From positions 3,906,001 to 3,970,000 of the forward strand of contig NC_068572.1 in NCBI RefSeq assembly GCF_025698545.1: a stretch of 64,000 bases of DNA, written 5' to 3'. Positions 1 to 13,866 of this stretch are shown piece by piece. Numbering within the stretch: the stretch's first letter is position 1; each line of letters begins with the position of its first letter. This DNA is from Gossypium raimondii. Taxonomy: Eukaryota; Streptophyta; Magnoliopsida; Malvales; Malvaceae. The notes beneath the pieces were generated by a model. The model was not told where the DNA came from. It searched no databases and worked only from the letters and a program-made list of their open reading frames with translations. Made by a program: the position numbers and the translations under genes.

Positions 1-715
1 CAATTTACACATTTATCAATTTAACCTCTAATTGAAAATTTCATTAAAATCACTTAACAAAAGTTATTTAATTAACAATAAGGATTCATTTTCTTCCATT
101 AAACTTCAAAACCTTATCATATTAATCAATGGAAAATCTCAAAATATTCAATATTTTTGCAAATTAGTCCTCTAGTTAGCTAGGTTAAGTTACAACGATC
201 CCGAAAACATAAAAATTAACAAAAATGGGACAAGATAACATTTACATGCAAGGGACTTTCTTTGAAAAATTTTCAAGCTTTTCCAAAGCTCTTCTTTGCT
301 AGAAAGATCAGCTCATGCATGAATGAAAAAGATGACCCCTTTTTGTTTTATTTAATTTTAACCTTTAATTACCTATTTACCAAATTACCCTTTCCTAACT
401 TTAAAATTTTCATAATTGCCAAGCCACGCACATCCAATATCACCTTTAATGGTCAAATTACCATATAAGGACCTCCGATTTAATGTTCTATAGCTGTTTA
501 ACACCTTTAGCTAATAGAACACCACTTTCGCACTTTACGCGATTTAGTCCTTTTTCACAAATTGAGCATACAAACGGTAAAATTTCTTAACGAAATTTTT
601 ATACTATCATATTATCATGCTGTAGATATTAAAATAATATTAAAATAAAATTTTTAACTTCATATTTATGGTCCTAAAACTACTGTTCCAATTTAACTGA
701 AAACGAGCTGTTACA
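1..715 (-). repeat. LTR-like retroelement sequence running off the left edge
   Basis: Read on the minus strand, this stretch starts at 715 with TGTAACAGCTCGTTTTCAG, the same kind of terminus as the solo LTR at 25248 (TGTAACATCTCG). Inside, both share the same order of short motifs, such as a GTTGTAGCTTAA-like block. The other end lies outside the window, so no target duplication can be checked. No coding potential is visible. Confidence 0.55.
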
Positions 716-2290
716 AGAATGATTCGAAAATCTACCGAGACTGAACCTGGATAGTGTGAGCCTTAGGGATGATTCGATAGACACTTTCCACAAAATGCCA
801 ACTATAGAAAATAGAAAACAGAACAAAGTAAGCTTAGTAAGTTCATAGTTTAAACGTACCATAACTTACCTTGGAATAAAAGAAATACATAAATACAATC
901 AATTTACACAATATTTTCAAAACTTGACATTACATTTCACAAGTGGTAGGTGAGTCTATCATAATATTATATAACAAAATATAATTTATCATTTTATTCA
1001 ATTCAGTCCATCTATTTAAGTCTAAAGCATATAATTGAATCATTCATTTCTTTTAATTAATCAAAATAGCTCTATGAACAATAACAAAGGGTCAAATACT
1101 CGGGTATCTACACCATAATAGAGAGCACCATAGTATTGTATAGAGGCACCGAAGTACAAACTCGTACAAGCACACGACTAACCCTATTGAAATGCCAATT
1201 GTATCATATCCTACATTCATTCAAGCTCAATAAACATAACAAAACATTTATCTCTACAAATTAGTGCATTTCTCACCTTTTGTAGTAACTTGTAAACATT
1301 GTAAAATACATTCAAACACTATAAATTCACAATTTAACCATAATAAATACATATAATTACATAAGTATACCCTATGAACTTACCTGTAATAACAACAACG
1401 ATTAAATTGTCGGGACTAATCTGTAATTTTTCTTTTCCTTTATCATCTATCGTTGGTTCAAATATTGATCTATACATTAATTCATTTCAAATTATCAATT
1501 CAATTACCTTAAAATCTCTAATTAAAGGCACATGACAACTTAATTTTTACAAAATTTCCTAAAGTTTTGCATGTTATTCAATTTACTCCCTAAAACCGAA
1601 ATAAGCATATCTTTCACATTTAACCTTTATTTTTCAACCCATTTTCAATTTCATCCTTTTATAATCAAATCTAAGCTTACAACCAACATATTTAACGTCA
1701 AAAGCATAAAAAACCATCAATGACAACATCTCAAAGCTCTAACAATTTTACAATTTAATGCTCAAAATTAACTAAATTAAGCTAAAACGATATCAAAAAC
1801 ATTAAAATTATAAAAAACCAACCTAGAAATCACTTACATGAAATGGATGAATGATTGAAGATAAAAACTGGCTTCCCTTGGTTCTTTTTGTTAACAATGA
1901 AAAAGATGATGGCCCCCTTTATTTTTATGTTTATTACCTTTTAATGATGATTATTATTTTTAACATTAATTTAACATATAAATTATAACAAAAATAAGCA
2001 CAAACCGTCGAACCTTAATTAAAAATGGCCTAGTTGCCATCCAGATCCTTGAATGATTACTAAACAAGCTTTTTAACTAATAAAAATCAATAGTGAGCAA
2101 ATTTTATGATTTTTATGATTTAATTCTTATACATTAATTACTAACCGTTCAATAAAATTATCGGACCAAAATTTAATAAAACCCTATAATAGATTCGTAA
2201 GTATTAATAAATAGTATTTAATGACTCACTATTGGGAAATGAGATTCTGAGACCACTGTTTTCGATACTACTGAAAATCAGGCTGTTTTA
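716..2290 (-). repeat. Older LTR-related sequence
   Basis: On the minus strand the sequence begins near 2290 with a motif close to the start of the 25248 LTR (a CAGTGGT..GGACC-like block: CGAAAACAGTGGTCTCAGAA). It carries the typical order of LTR motifs through about 1080-1200. The LTR ending at 715 may be inserted in or next to it. Both termini are unclear. No gene is visible. Confidence 0.4.
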
Positions 2291-2390
2291 TTCTGCACTA
2301 TACATGCAATAAAAAAAAAGAAAACAACAATAACAATAAATGTACCCAATAGATAATTTCGTACATTTAAGTTTAACAATGAATTTATAC

Positions 2391-2408
2391 ATATATATAT
2401 ATATATAT
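2391..2408. repeat. (AT)n microsatellite
   Basis: Nine AT units in AT-rich intergenic DNA upstream of the paladin-like gene. The rest of 2300-2800 shows no recognisable feature. Confidence 0.8.
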
Positions 2409-2800
2409 TTATCCTAGAAAAGATGGTATGAAATATCAACCTATGTGAACATGTATTATTTAGATTTAATAAAAATAATTATTTATTATACATCACATGT
2501 AATAATTAAATGCTAAAAAATATTTTGATGATTCACTAATGATTTTTATAGTACTTAGTTTGATTTAAAGATTTAAATGAAAATGATATATACGATTAAG
2601 ATTTTTAGTGACGGTTATGTTGTTTCGTAACAAATATTAGATTATTTGTGACACTGATAAAGTAGGAGATTTGAGGCTTAATTGATAATTTATTTTGATT
2701 TAAAATTTAATTGAATTTTGTTTTCTATTAAGGCTATGAAATTATTTTAATTTTTTAATAATTATATTAGATCTAAAAACATACCATCTGCCATAGTAAT

Positions 2801-3413
2801 TATATAAAAAAAAAAGGTCTGCCCTTTGTCCGTCTTATTTTTGTGGTGTTGTTAACTTGAGTGGACCAATGAAATTTTCCATTTTTTCTCTTCAATATCT
2901 CTTTAGCTTCAATCCTTTCCTTTCCTTCCATTTTCCCTTCTCTCGATCTCATTTCACAAAGTTAAAGACCCTTTATTTTTATTTTTTGTCTTTTCTTTTT
3001 CTGTCATTGGTTCCTTAGGAAAAGGGTCAAGTTCCAATCCTCTAAAGGATTGAAATTGGAGGTGAGTTTTGTTTGTTCCACTTTCCCTCAATCCCTTTTC
3101 ATGGCATTGTCTCCACTATTTGTTTTCCGGCATTGGTTTCCTTAGAATTGTCTAGAACAAGGGTTTAGTTGGAATCTTGGGAGGGATTAATGTGAAATTC
3201 ATTCCTTTTGCATTGACTTCTCAAGGTGTTCCTTTATTTTCTGGCATTGGGTCCTTTAGAATCTTGAATTATATTCTCTTTGCATTGAATTTTCAAGGGA
3301 AAAAAAGTGTATTTTTCCTTTATTTTCTGGGATTGGGTTCCTTAGAATTTTGAGGGAAAAACAAAGGTTTAGTTTGAATCTTGAGGAGAATTGAAGTGTG
3401 TTTGCATGAGAAG
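2801..3413 (+). promoter_or_regulatory. Promoter and leader of the paladin-like gene
   Basis: A TATATAAA stretch at 2801 is a plausible TATA box. It is followed by a pyrimidine-rich leader. Positions 3061-3066 (GGTGAG) look like a splice donor, so the 5' UTR probably has an intron. From about 3000 to 3390 the leader holds four imperfect repeats around GGCATTGGTTCCTTAGAA, each containing a CCTTAG that could act as a 3' splice site. The mapped transcription start is unknown. Confidence 0.4.
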
Positions 3414-6400
3414 ATGTCGATACCAAAGGAGTTAGAACAAGTGATGAAACTGAGAGGTGGTTCGGTGTTGGGTAAAAAGACCATTCTCAAGAGCGACCAT
3501 TTCCCTGGATGCCAAAACAAGCGATTATCTCCCCAGATCGATGGTGCTCCTAATTACCGTCAGGTTCTTTACCTTAATTCTTCTGTTATTTGTTTTCCCC
3601 TTCTAGAGAGTTCTTATGCTACAGATATATATTCATATACATACATACATATGTATATATGTGTATAGGGGCTTAATAGGAATTGGCATCTAATTGGAAT
3701 TCTTGCCTTCTCTGCTGGATTTCTTTCATTGCCCTTTGCTATTATCTGTTTATTTACTGCTTTCTTGGATATCCTATCTATAAAAATGAGGGGCTGCAAG
3801 ATATATGCTTCACCTCGTTTAGTAATCTAATAAATTATGAGTTATGTTTCACCTCGTTTAGTAATCTAATCGGTGCTATTAAATTTCATGGTTTACAGTA
3901 TACTGTGCCCTTAGTTCTTTAACTGTTATTGGTGATATGTGTCTTTAAATTATCGCGTATGATGCAGATGATGGTTTGGTTACGTGATTATCACTTTGAA
4001 TTGATAACTCTTATTATATGGTACGATCTATTTTGTTAAAATTCATGTTCTTTTTTAACCCTTTTTCTTTGCCTTTATATTTTGATCTGCTAATAACAGG
4101 CAGATTCATTGCGTGTTCATGGTGTTGCAATTCCTACAATTGTTGGAATACACAATGTTCTTAAGCATATTGGAGCCCAAAAGGGTGGGAAAGCACATGT
4201 TCTTTGGATTAATCTTCGGGAGGAACCGGTAAATGATGCCTCATCCGTTGATTACTGTTTGTGGATAAGTGTATGGACTGTGAAATATAATTGACATTTG
4301 GGATACTTTGCTTGACTTATTTTATGAAAATATTTTAAGAATTGGGACAAAAGTAGAAGTTCGATTTCTAGGACCACTTATGATACTGAAGATAAGATAA
4401 CATGAAGCATAATATCAAATCAATCACATGGAATGAGTAGAAAACAGAAAATCATTGCACACGTAGTAACCATAAAAGTAAAGAGAAAGAAAAAGAAATG
4501 GTGGAAATCTGCTTCATCTAATAAACAATCATTCTCTTTACGCATTTTTTTGACACAAATTGTCATAGATGCTAGGTCAACTAGTAAATTCAAAGTTTTA
4601 AGCCATTGGTTATGTAATCTCAAAACAATTGCCTTCAGTCCCTACCAAAAATGATTTTCTTTTTACATATATTTGGTAAATCAACTTGGAACCATAAGGT
4701 ATCTACTCCATGCTCCCATCCTTAAAATACAAAAGGAAAATTTTTTCTTTGCCAGGAGAAAAACATATATTGATGCTTATTTGTTATGTTGTTGATGATG
4801 ATAAAATAGAAATGTAATACATGCATTCATTATTCATTAGAAACCCTATGATGATGAACTTGATTGTGGTGTGCATGTTGTTTTACGTAAGACTTTTAAT
4901 GAGTTCTTTTTCTTTCCTAATTTGCTTATTCTAATATTTACATATATATTCTTTATGCTTAATAGGTTGTGTATATTAATGGACGCCCCTTTGTTTTACG
5001 TGATGTGGAAAGGCCCTTCTCCAACCTTGAATATACGGTATGTTAGCTTTGTGAAGATTTTTTAGTTTACTTGTGTCTGAGTATTTGTTAGAAATTGTGA
5101 CTTCAAATTACAGTAGCTACTCATATTATTAATTGCGCATGTGCAAGATAAGGGCCTTTTTGTTTATTGTTAACTTGATTATAGCCTTATATTGTATAGG
5201 GAATCAATAGGGACAGAGTTGAGCAAATGGAAGCTCGATTAAAGGAAGATATCCTGTTGGAAGCTGCTAGGTATGTCCTTTGGTTGCACAATTTCTTTAT
5301 CATTTGTAAATGTTTGTTTGCTGTCTTTACAATTGATTGCCCTACCTTGCATGATAGCAAATTTTATTTGGAATTATGACATAGCAGATATGGAAATAAG
5401 ATCCTTGTCACTGATGAACTGCCAGATGGTCAGATGGTGGACCAGTGGGAACGAGTATCCTGTGATTCTGTGAAGACACCTTTGGAGGTATAAGTTTTGG
5501 AAAATAAGAAAATGTGACTGATCTGCCAAAGTTTTGACTTATTATCTCAAACTCATTTTTGGGTGTTTCATTGGTTTAGGTTTATGAAAAATTGCAAGTC
5601 GAAGGGTACTTGGTTGACTATGAGCGTGTGCCTATAACAGATGAAAAGTCACCAAAGGAGCTGGATTTTGATATTGTGGTGAGTTCCATGTTATTAGTCT
5701 TATTCTGCTTATTTATTTGAATAATTAATGTCTTTTTTTCTTGAGACACCCTCCCACTTTGTTACATCCTACTAAATTTCTGCTAATACTTGGACAACTA
5801 AATATCAACACCATAGTTTTTCTTCATATATAACTTAGGGTAATAAGCACATATTTTCTGACCAGTTGAACTTTTTACTGTACATTATGCCCTAGTATAA
5901 CTTAGTTTTGTTCTGGTAATGCGGCTTGACTGCAAATTTTCTTTATTAGCAATATTGGAGGGCTCTTGAGAGATTGAATTTTCTGTCTGTTTTGCTCTTG
6001 GGTTGACTGATTTGAAAGCAGTGGATGTGGAAATCAATGGATGCTATTTATCTCTTTTTAGCTTAGTGACTTAAATGAAATCATGTTGAACTGCTGAAAA
6101 AGGATTCGTATAGCTAAATAAATTTTTAGCTAAAAGAGTATAATAAAAGGTAGAAGCTTACTAATTTATGTGTTTTTACATGATGTCACGGTGATTCAAA
6201 ATTTTGGTTTTTAAAGAAGTATAATAAAAGGAGAAGCTTATCAATTGACATCTGAAAATTGCACTGTGCTAATAATATATTACATTATCTCTTTCTTCCT
6301 TTCTGAGTCCAGGTTAATAAAATTTCTCAAGCTGACATAAGCACAGAGGTTGTTTTTAATTGTCAAATGGGACGAGGAAGAACAACTACTGGCATGGTGA

Positions 6401-9400
6401 TTGCTACTTTGGCTTATCTCAACAGAATTGGAGCGTCTGGTAGTGTTGTCTCTTTATTTATATAATTTTAACTCAAACAAGCTACACATTTTCCTTCTAT
6501 TTATGCCAGTTCTTGTAACTTTTATGATTGAAATTGTTTAGGCATTGGAACAATGAAGGGGATTCCTCATCTTTCTCATTTTGCAATGAATCATATCAAA
6601 CCATAGTGTAATTTGGCCTTGAATTTGTACAGAGACAGTAAAGCTTTCAAGAGAGTTTTACAAGAGAGTTACCTGATTCCCCCTTTTTCTTGTATAAGAT
6701 ATGTTAACTCCCTAATTTAGTCAATGGTAGCATGCTTCCTTGAGAACAGTGGTTGAGTCCTCTCCTCAGAACAAGATTCACTCTCATCCTGTATTAGATT
6801 GCATGCTTTTTAACAGTTTATCACTAGTAGATATATTTGATCCTTAGTAGTACTGAGCTGAATAGTTGCTGCATGCAAGAGAATCCTCATGCATTTGAAA
6901 ACGTATAAAAATTGCCTAGATAGAGTAAAGGACCTCTGACAATTTATGAACTTGAATGGACTTGTTATACGGCTATGTGTCCTCTTATCATTTTTCTCCT
7001 AAGTACCTTGTGGACATTATATATTATCTATTATGAAGTAAAACTTGTTTGTTTTATTTCAAGGATGATGATTTCTAATACTGCTTTTAAGCTCTTTGGG
7101 ATTTTCTTCTTTGAAAGGTTACCATTATTAGGAGTTAAGGGCGAGGCTGAGTGTGTAGGAGCCATTTAGGAACTATAGTAACATAGAGAGAGAAGCTTGT
7201 CATGGATTACTTTGGTAATGGTTGTCTTTGAAAAGAAGTAAAACTTTATGAACTATAGCTATCTTCTCCTCTGTAGAATTGTCTAGCATGAATCAAGTTG
7301 CGTCCTAAATTAAAGAGTCTAGAATGAAGCAGCAACAGTGGGACACAGAATCCTTCAAATTAAATTTGTGGAGAAAAAAAAAACATGCATGGTGATGATC
7401 CTCCAGATTATAAAAAATATACTAGGAACCTCCTTTTAAGTTCAAAACTTGGTTTGCATCAAATTTGTTATTTGTTATATTCATTAAACTGTTTTTAGAT
7501 TGCCTTCAATAGTATTTAATTTATATCTACTTCATACATATAAAATAAATGTATAACTGCATGTAATGTAACTTATTATGATTTCTAAATTATTATATCT
7601 AATGATTTAGGCATTCCAAGGAATGACTCAATAGGGAGAGTTTCTGACTATGCTTCTAATGTCACTGACAATCTGCCCAATTCTGAGGATGCAATTCGTA
7701 GAGGAGAATATGCGGTCATAAGAAGCCTGATTCGGGTCCTAGAGGTATTATACTATTACTTGGTTGATTCTTTGACATCTGCTTTGGTCATTTTTCTTAT
7801 AAAATAGTGGCATTCCTTTAGGGTGGTGTCGAAGGGAAAAGACAAGTGGACAAGGTCATTGACAAATGCGCGTCCATGCAGGTATGGCTTTCTAAGTATC
7901 CATATTTATTCAGGCTTGCTCTAAGCTTAAAGTCTGGTTTGAAATAAAAATGCTGCTGAGCAGACAATTGCCATAATTCCTTGTTGATATTTTATCGTCT
8001 TTATCTACAAGGCCTATTAAGTTTTATCATCGGTGAATACTGGATACTACCCACTGATGTGTCGCTTTAAATGCTAATACAGAACTTAAGAGAAGCAATT
8101 GCCACTTATCGCAATAGTATCCTTCGTCAGCCAGATGAGATGAAGAGGGAAGCAGCACTTTCGTTTTTTGTGGAGTACTTGGAGAGATATTACTTTCTAA
8201 TATGCTTTGCTGTATACATCCACTCAGAGAGGGCAGCTCTCCGTTCTAGTTCCTCTGGTCATACAAGTTTTGCTGACTGGATGAAGGCAAGGCCAGAGCT
8301 ATATAGCATTATTCGCAGGTAAAGATATGAATGGAAGTGTTATAAGAAGTTTCCTCTTTTAATTTCAGGAACTTAAGCTGAAGCATTTGAGATACTGACT
8401 TTACACTTATAGAAGCAGTATAGATACTTGTATCACTTATTTAATAATATGTATAGGTGCCATGTGGTGTGTCAAATAAGGCAGACATTTTGAGAGCTGT
8501 GATTATGAATTGACTAATAGTAATTTGTCAGCGGTGCTGAACTGCCTGGAATCCGAATCTTGGCTTGTTTATGTGATCAATTCTTAGCATTTAGTTATGA
8601 TGATCATATATAACATTATCAATATTGGGTTGGTTGCCTCTAATAGTTCATGTCCTTGCCTTCTAATGCTTGGTTGGGGCTCAAGTGCACTAGAGCCTGC
8701 TGAATAGATGTTGTTTGCAAGTTAAACTTGCAAGACTGATTCTAATTTAGCCATTTGGTGTCGAGTTGATATGGATTAGCCAGCAACAAGTTGTTTCACA
8801 CCAACCCCATTTTTTTTTTCTCTTAAGTTTCTTTTAGAGAATTGTTTAGTAAAGAAAGGGAAGGGGAATGCATTTATAGCAACTCAATATGCATATGAAT
8901 TTACGTTGGGCTGCATAGTTAAAGTTCTTTTTCTCACCCTAAGTTGATGCTAAAATTGTTGTTAAATAATTTTTAAAAGAAAACCATCCCAGATTCAGGA
9001 CTTTTTTTTGGTGCATGCATTACTCTACAATGTATTATTTCAGGTTGCTTCGGAGGGATCCGATGGGTGCACTTGGATATGCAAGTCTGAAGCCATCTTT
9101 GACAAAGAGTGTTGAATCTGCTGATCGTCGCCCTCATGAAGTGGGTGTAGTTGCTGCTATGAGGAGCGGAGAGGTTCTTGGCAGCCAGACTGTCCTAAAA
9201 AGTGACCACTGTCCTGGTTGTCAAAATGTAAGCTTACCAGAGAGAGTAGAGGGTGCTCCTAACTTCAGAGAGGTTCCTGGGTTTCCTGTTTTTGGAGTCG
9301 CAAATCCAACTATCGATGGAATTCGATCTGTCCTTCAAAGGATTGGCAGCTCCAAAGGTGGTCGTCCAGTTTTTTGGCACAATATGCGGGAAGAACCTGT

Positions 9401-12400
9401 CGTTTACATTAATGGAAAGCCATTTGTTCTCCGTGAGGTTGAAAGACCCTACAAAAACATGTTGGAGTACTCGGTAAATTATTTTTACTTCTTGTTATCT
9501 GTAAAAAAAATTGTTGAGGATCTGTGTGGTGGAGCTTTGGGCACAGAAGGGTCTCTAGTTGAGGTGTTTCACTTCATTGTAGTATGAGTTCTGCTTACAG
9601 TAGCATCATTACTGGTTCTTTGGTCATTGCCATAATATTTACGTGTTCATGCTGAGTGCAGTCATTTGATTGGTAAATGATTTAAACATTTATACTTGTG
9701 CCTAAAATTAACATGGGTCTTTTGAAAAGAGTACCTGCTTTGATTTATGCAAATTGTTTTTGAATCCTTCTGCCCCGTTCACTTGGGAAGCAAAGGGCTG
9801 ATTGGTACTGGAATCTAAATTGGTCTTGGCATTCAGGGAATTGATCGTGAAAGAGTGGAGAGAATGGAAGCGCGGTTGAAGGAAGATATCCTGCGAGAAG
9901 CTGAAAGCTATGAGGGTGCTATAATGGTCATTCATGAAACAAAGGATGGTCAAATATTTGATGCTTGGGAACATGTCAACTCTGATTCTATACAAACTCC
10001 ACTAGAAGTTTTTAAAAGCTTAGAGGATGATGGTTTTCCCATTAAATATGCTCGTGTGCCCATTACCGATGGGAAAGCTCCCAAAAGTTCAGACTTTGAT
10101 AGACTAGCTGCAAACATTGCTTCTGCTTCAAAGGATACTGCTTTTGTGTTCAATTGCCAGGTATTTCTTTTTCAAAATGTCTTCATGTGCTATATGAGTT
10201 TGTATATGCTTATAAAGTTTTTCATTTTGCTCTTTTTACTGCTCTCACCTAAATGTGATTGTTCCCTTTCTTTTCATAGATGGGCAGAGGGAGGACAACA
10301 ACTGGTACTGTTATAGCTTGCCTTGTGAAGCTCCGTATTGATTATGGGAGACCAATTAAAGTTCTGCCTGGCGATGTTAACCATGAACAGGCAGATGGGA
10401 GCTCCTCTAGTGGTGAAGAAAGTGGAAGTGATGCAACTAGATTGATTTCTAGTACTGTTAAAGTGAGAACTAAAAATGAGCAAGGCCGTGCATTTGGCAT
10501 TGATGATATCCTACTTTTGTGGAAGATAACAAGATTATTTGATAATGGGGTGGAGTGCCGTGAGGTCCTAGATGCTATTATTGATAGATGTTCAGCACTA
10601 CAGAACATACGGCAAGCAGTTCTGCACTATAGGAAGGTGTTCAACCAACAGCATATTGAGCCGAGGGTGAGGAGAGTAGCTCTGAACCGTGGAGCCGAGT
10701 ACTTGGAGCGGTACTTTCGCTTAATTGCTTTTGCTGCATATCTTGGCAGTGAAGCATTTGATAGTTTTTGTGGACAAGGAGAATGTAAGATGTCATTTAA
10801 GAATTGGTTGCATCAGAGACCAGAGGTTCAAGCAATGAAATGGAGTATAAGATTAAGGCCTGGGCGATTTTTCACCGTTCCTGTAAATCTTCCTCTCTGG
10901 CTAGAATCAAGTTAAAGGCTTAATCAATACAATATTCCTAAGATTGCTACATTTTAATGTTCTTATACTTTGTTTTGAACTTGTTTAACTACTTTTGGTT
11001 TTCGAATGCAGGAGGAGTTAAGAGCACCACATGAACTGCAACATGGAGATGCTGTTATGGAAGCCATTGTAAAGACGCGAAATGGTTCTGTCTTGGGAAA
11101 AGGCTCTATACTTAAAATGTACTTCTTTCCTGGTCAGAGAACTTCCAGCCACATCCAAATACATGGTGCACCACATGTCTTTAAGGTTTGCTCAAAGGAA
11201 AAATAACTTTCTTCAGAAGTATTTAGTATTCTCCTATATGTTTTAGAAGTTATTTTTTCCTAGTTAAATTTATCTGCTGCATTACAGTAAATCATGTATC
11301 CATATTACCTTTTTCAAGGGTCCATTCCATTCCCTCCATGTTAGTTTAGTTCAGTGCCTCACATCCTATCTTAAATCTCTAGGTGTCAAACTTAGACAAC
11401 AAGCATACATCTTCTTGGTCTTAGGTTACATAAAATGATTAAACATTTGCAAACCCTTGTATTAAATCCTTCGAACCTGTATGTTCAGGTGGATGGATAC
11501 CCTCTTTATAGCATGGCAACTCCAACAATTACTGGTGCCAAAGAGATGCTAGCATTTCTAGGTGCCAGGTCAATTGCAGGAGTTGCCGGTCAGAAAGTGG
11601 TGGTAACTGATCTTAGAGAAGAAGCAGTTGTGTACATTAATGGCACGCCATTTGTACTGAGGGAGTTAAATAAGCCTGTTGATACCCTAAAGCATGTCGG
11701 AATTACTGGACCTGTGGTATGTTATCTTAACACATATTTTACTTTTTGTGGCAAGTTATTTAGCACCATTACTTCAGCCAATTTCTTGCATTGTGAAAAA
11801 TTATGTAGGTGGAACACATGGAGGCACGGCTAAAGGAAGATATATTGTCAGAGGTTAGACAGTCTGGTGGTCGAATGCTTTTACATCGTGAAGAATTTAG
11901 TCCATCATCAAATCAGTCCAGTGTTGTGGGATACTGGGAAAACATCTTTACTGATGATGTGAAGACAGCTGCTGAACTATATGCTGCTCTAAAAGATGAG
12001 GGGTATAATATAGAATATAGGAGGATTCCATTAACTAGAGAGAGGGAGGCTTTAGCTTCTGATGTGGATGAAATCCAGAACTGTCAAGATGAGTAAGTAT
12101 CTGTATGTCTAGCTAGTGCTTTGTTCATCAGTCTATTGAAGTTATTCCTACAAAGTTTTTGTTGCATCTGATTCCACCTGCATCTATTCACACATGCTTG
12201 CGCAAGTAACATAGTTTTAGCTCAGGATATTATGTATTAATGGCTTCTTAGGTGAATGATGTGTTGTGGCTGGCTTTATGGTTATTTTCGGAAATTTGCA
12301 GCACAGATTAAAATTTGTCAATATGAATAGATATCCTTTATGTTCTTTTCCTGTTGGGGGAGAACGGCAATTAAAACTGAACTGCCACAATTGGAAAAGC

Positions 12401-13866
12401 CCTCATCATTAGTAGTTCTGGAAAAGCCAACAGCATCTATTAAGGATTGTTCTTTTTCCAAAACTGCATTTAGCGATATGAGGACCATTTTAGTCATTAT
12501 GATACCAAGAATTTGAAGAAGTATTTTCTCTTGTGATTGCTTAAGGGGACTTTGAGGTAAATATATACTTAAGTTTTGACCCAAAAAGGAACTGTGATCG
12601 TAGATTTAAATGGTTCCTTGAAATTAAATCATTGTTTTGAAGCTGCAATTATGTGTTCTACAGCTCCGCAGGGTGTTACCTTTATGTATCACACACTGGA
12701 TTTGGAGGAGTTGCATACGCGATGGCAATCATTTGCTGCAGACTTGATGCAGAGGTGAACTTTGGAACATCCAATGCACAATCATTGGGCGATGCACATC
12801 TCAATTCTACACCTGAAGAAAACTTGCCATCCTGGACTTCTGAAGAAGAAGCACGAAGGATGGGTGATTACCGTGACATTCTAAGCCTTACAAGAGTTCT
12901 CATGCATGGTCCCAAAAGCAAAGCAAATGTTGATACTATTATTGAAAGGTATGTCTCATTTCCTTTTTTCTCTTTTCCCCCTTTATTTAGATATTAAAGA
13001 ATCAGAATGAAGTTTATCGTCTCACTCTTTTACTATACCATCAATATGTATAATCAGATTCGTGATTCAGGTGGTCCAGAGAGCAAAATGATGGATTACT
13101 GTACTGAGTTTATTTCTTCATTTTCTTTTCTTTCTGGACTCAGTTGAACGTGCCCACCTTTTGCTTCTTTAATTTTTTTCATTTGAAGGCTTTTATTTTG
13201 TTTCATATTTTAGGCAACCAGCTTTTTATCCCTGCCCTTTGCCATTTAACATTCCAGTTATTGGCTTTTTAACCCTTAAATGGTGCTGAGTTTGTTCTGT
13301 TTTTTTGTGAAGGTGTGCTGGTGCAGGGCATTTACGAGATGATATCCTCCATTATAGTAAGGAACTTGAGAAGGTCCCAAGCGACGATGATGAGAATCGA
13401 GCATGCATCATGGATATGGGCGTTAAGGCTATGAGGTTAGTTATTACATAGTTGCATCTAAAGCAAACTACAATTTTACTGCCTCAATCAAGTAGCATGT
13501 CAATTAGTGTTAGTGTATTGATTGATGGGTTCAACTTGAACTTCAAAGCCATGCTCCTGCATTTAGTTGGTTTTCATTGCTAATGAAACTCAATATTCTC
13601 TCTTTTTTTCCTCCTTTCATGGTTTGATAATCTAGTGTGCCTGATCGGGGTTAGGTTGTTGCTACTACGAATCGAAACATACCAGGGTTTGTATTTCATG
13701 ATCCTTGAACTTTTGTATTTGTTTATTTTGCAGGCGTTATTTCTTCCTCATCACGTTCCGATCTTACCTATACAGTACATCTCCAATTAAGATGAAATTC
13801 ACAACTTGGATGGATGCAAGGCCTGAATTAGGACATCTCTGTAATAATCTTAGAATTGATAAATAG
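3414..13866 (+). CDS. Paladin-like protein with three phosphatase-type repeats
   Basis: Nineteen coding exons join without a frame break into 1253 aa, close to the length I recall for the single Arabidopsis homologue: 3414-3563, 4100-4228, 4966-5037, 5200-5270, 5388-5487, 5580-5678, 6313-6439, 7611-7744, 7822-7881, 8083-8318, 9044-9473, 9837-10160, 10280-10882, 11012-11185, 11489-11716, 11809-12092, 12664-12948, 13313-13435, 13734-13866. Three repeats of about 420 residues start near residues 11, 432 and 865, each with a VLG..(T/S)(I/V)LK motif and a later VVYING.PFVLR block. Repeats 1 and 2 carry the Cx5R loop FNCQMGRGRTTTG (Cys224, Cys643) of cysteine-based phosphatases (PTP-like phytase/paladin family). 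Repeat 3 has SHTGFGGV there (His1084), so it is probably inactive. The substrate is unknown in plants; animal paladin is reported as a phosphoinositide phosphatase. There is no signal peptide or membrane span, so a cytosolic protein is likely. The start at 3414 is the only ATG in frame in exon 1 before the first repeat. Confidence 0.92.
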
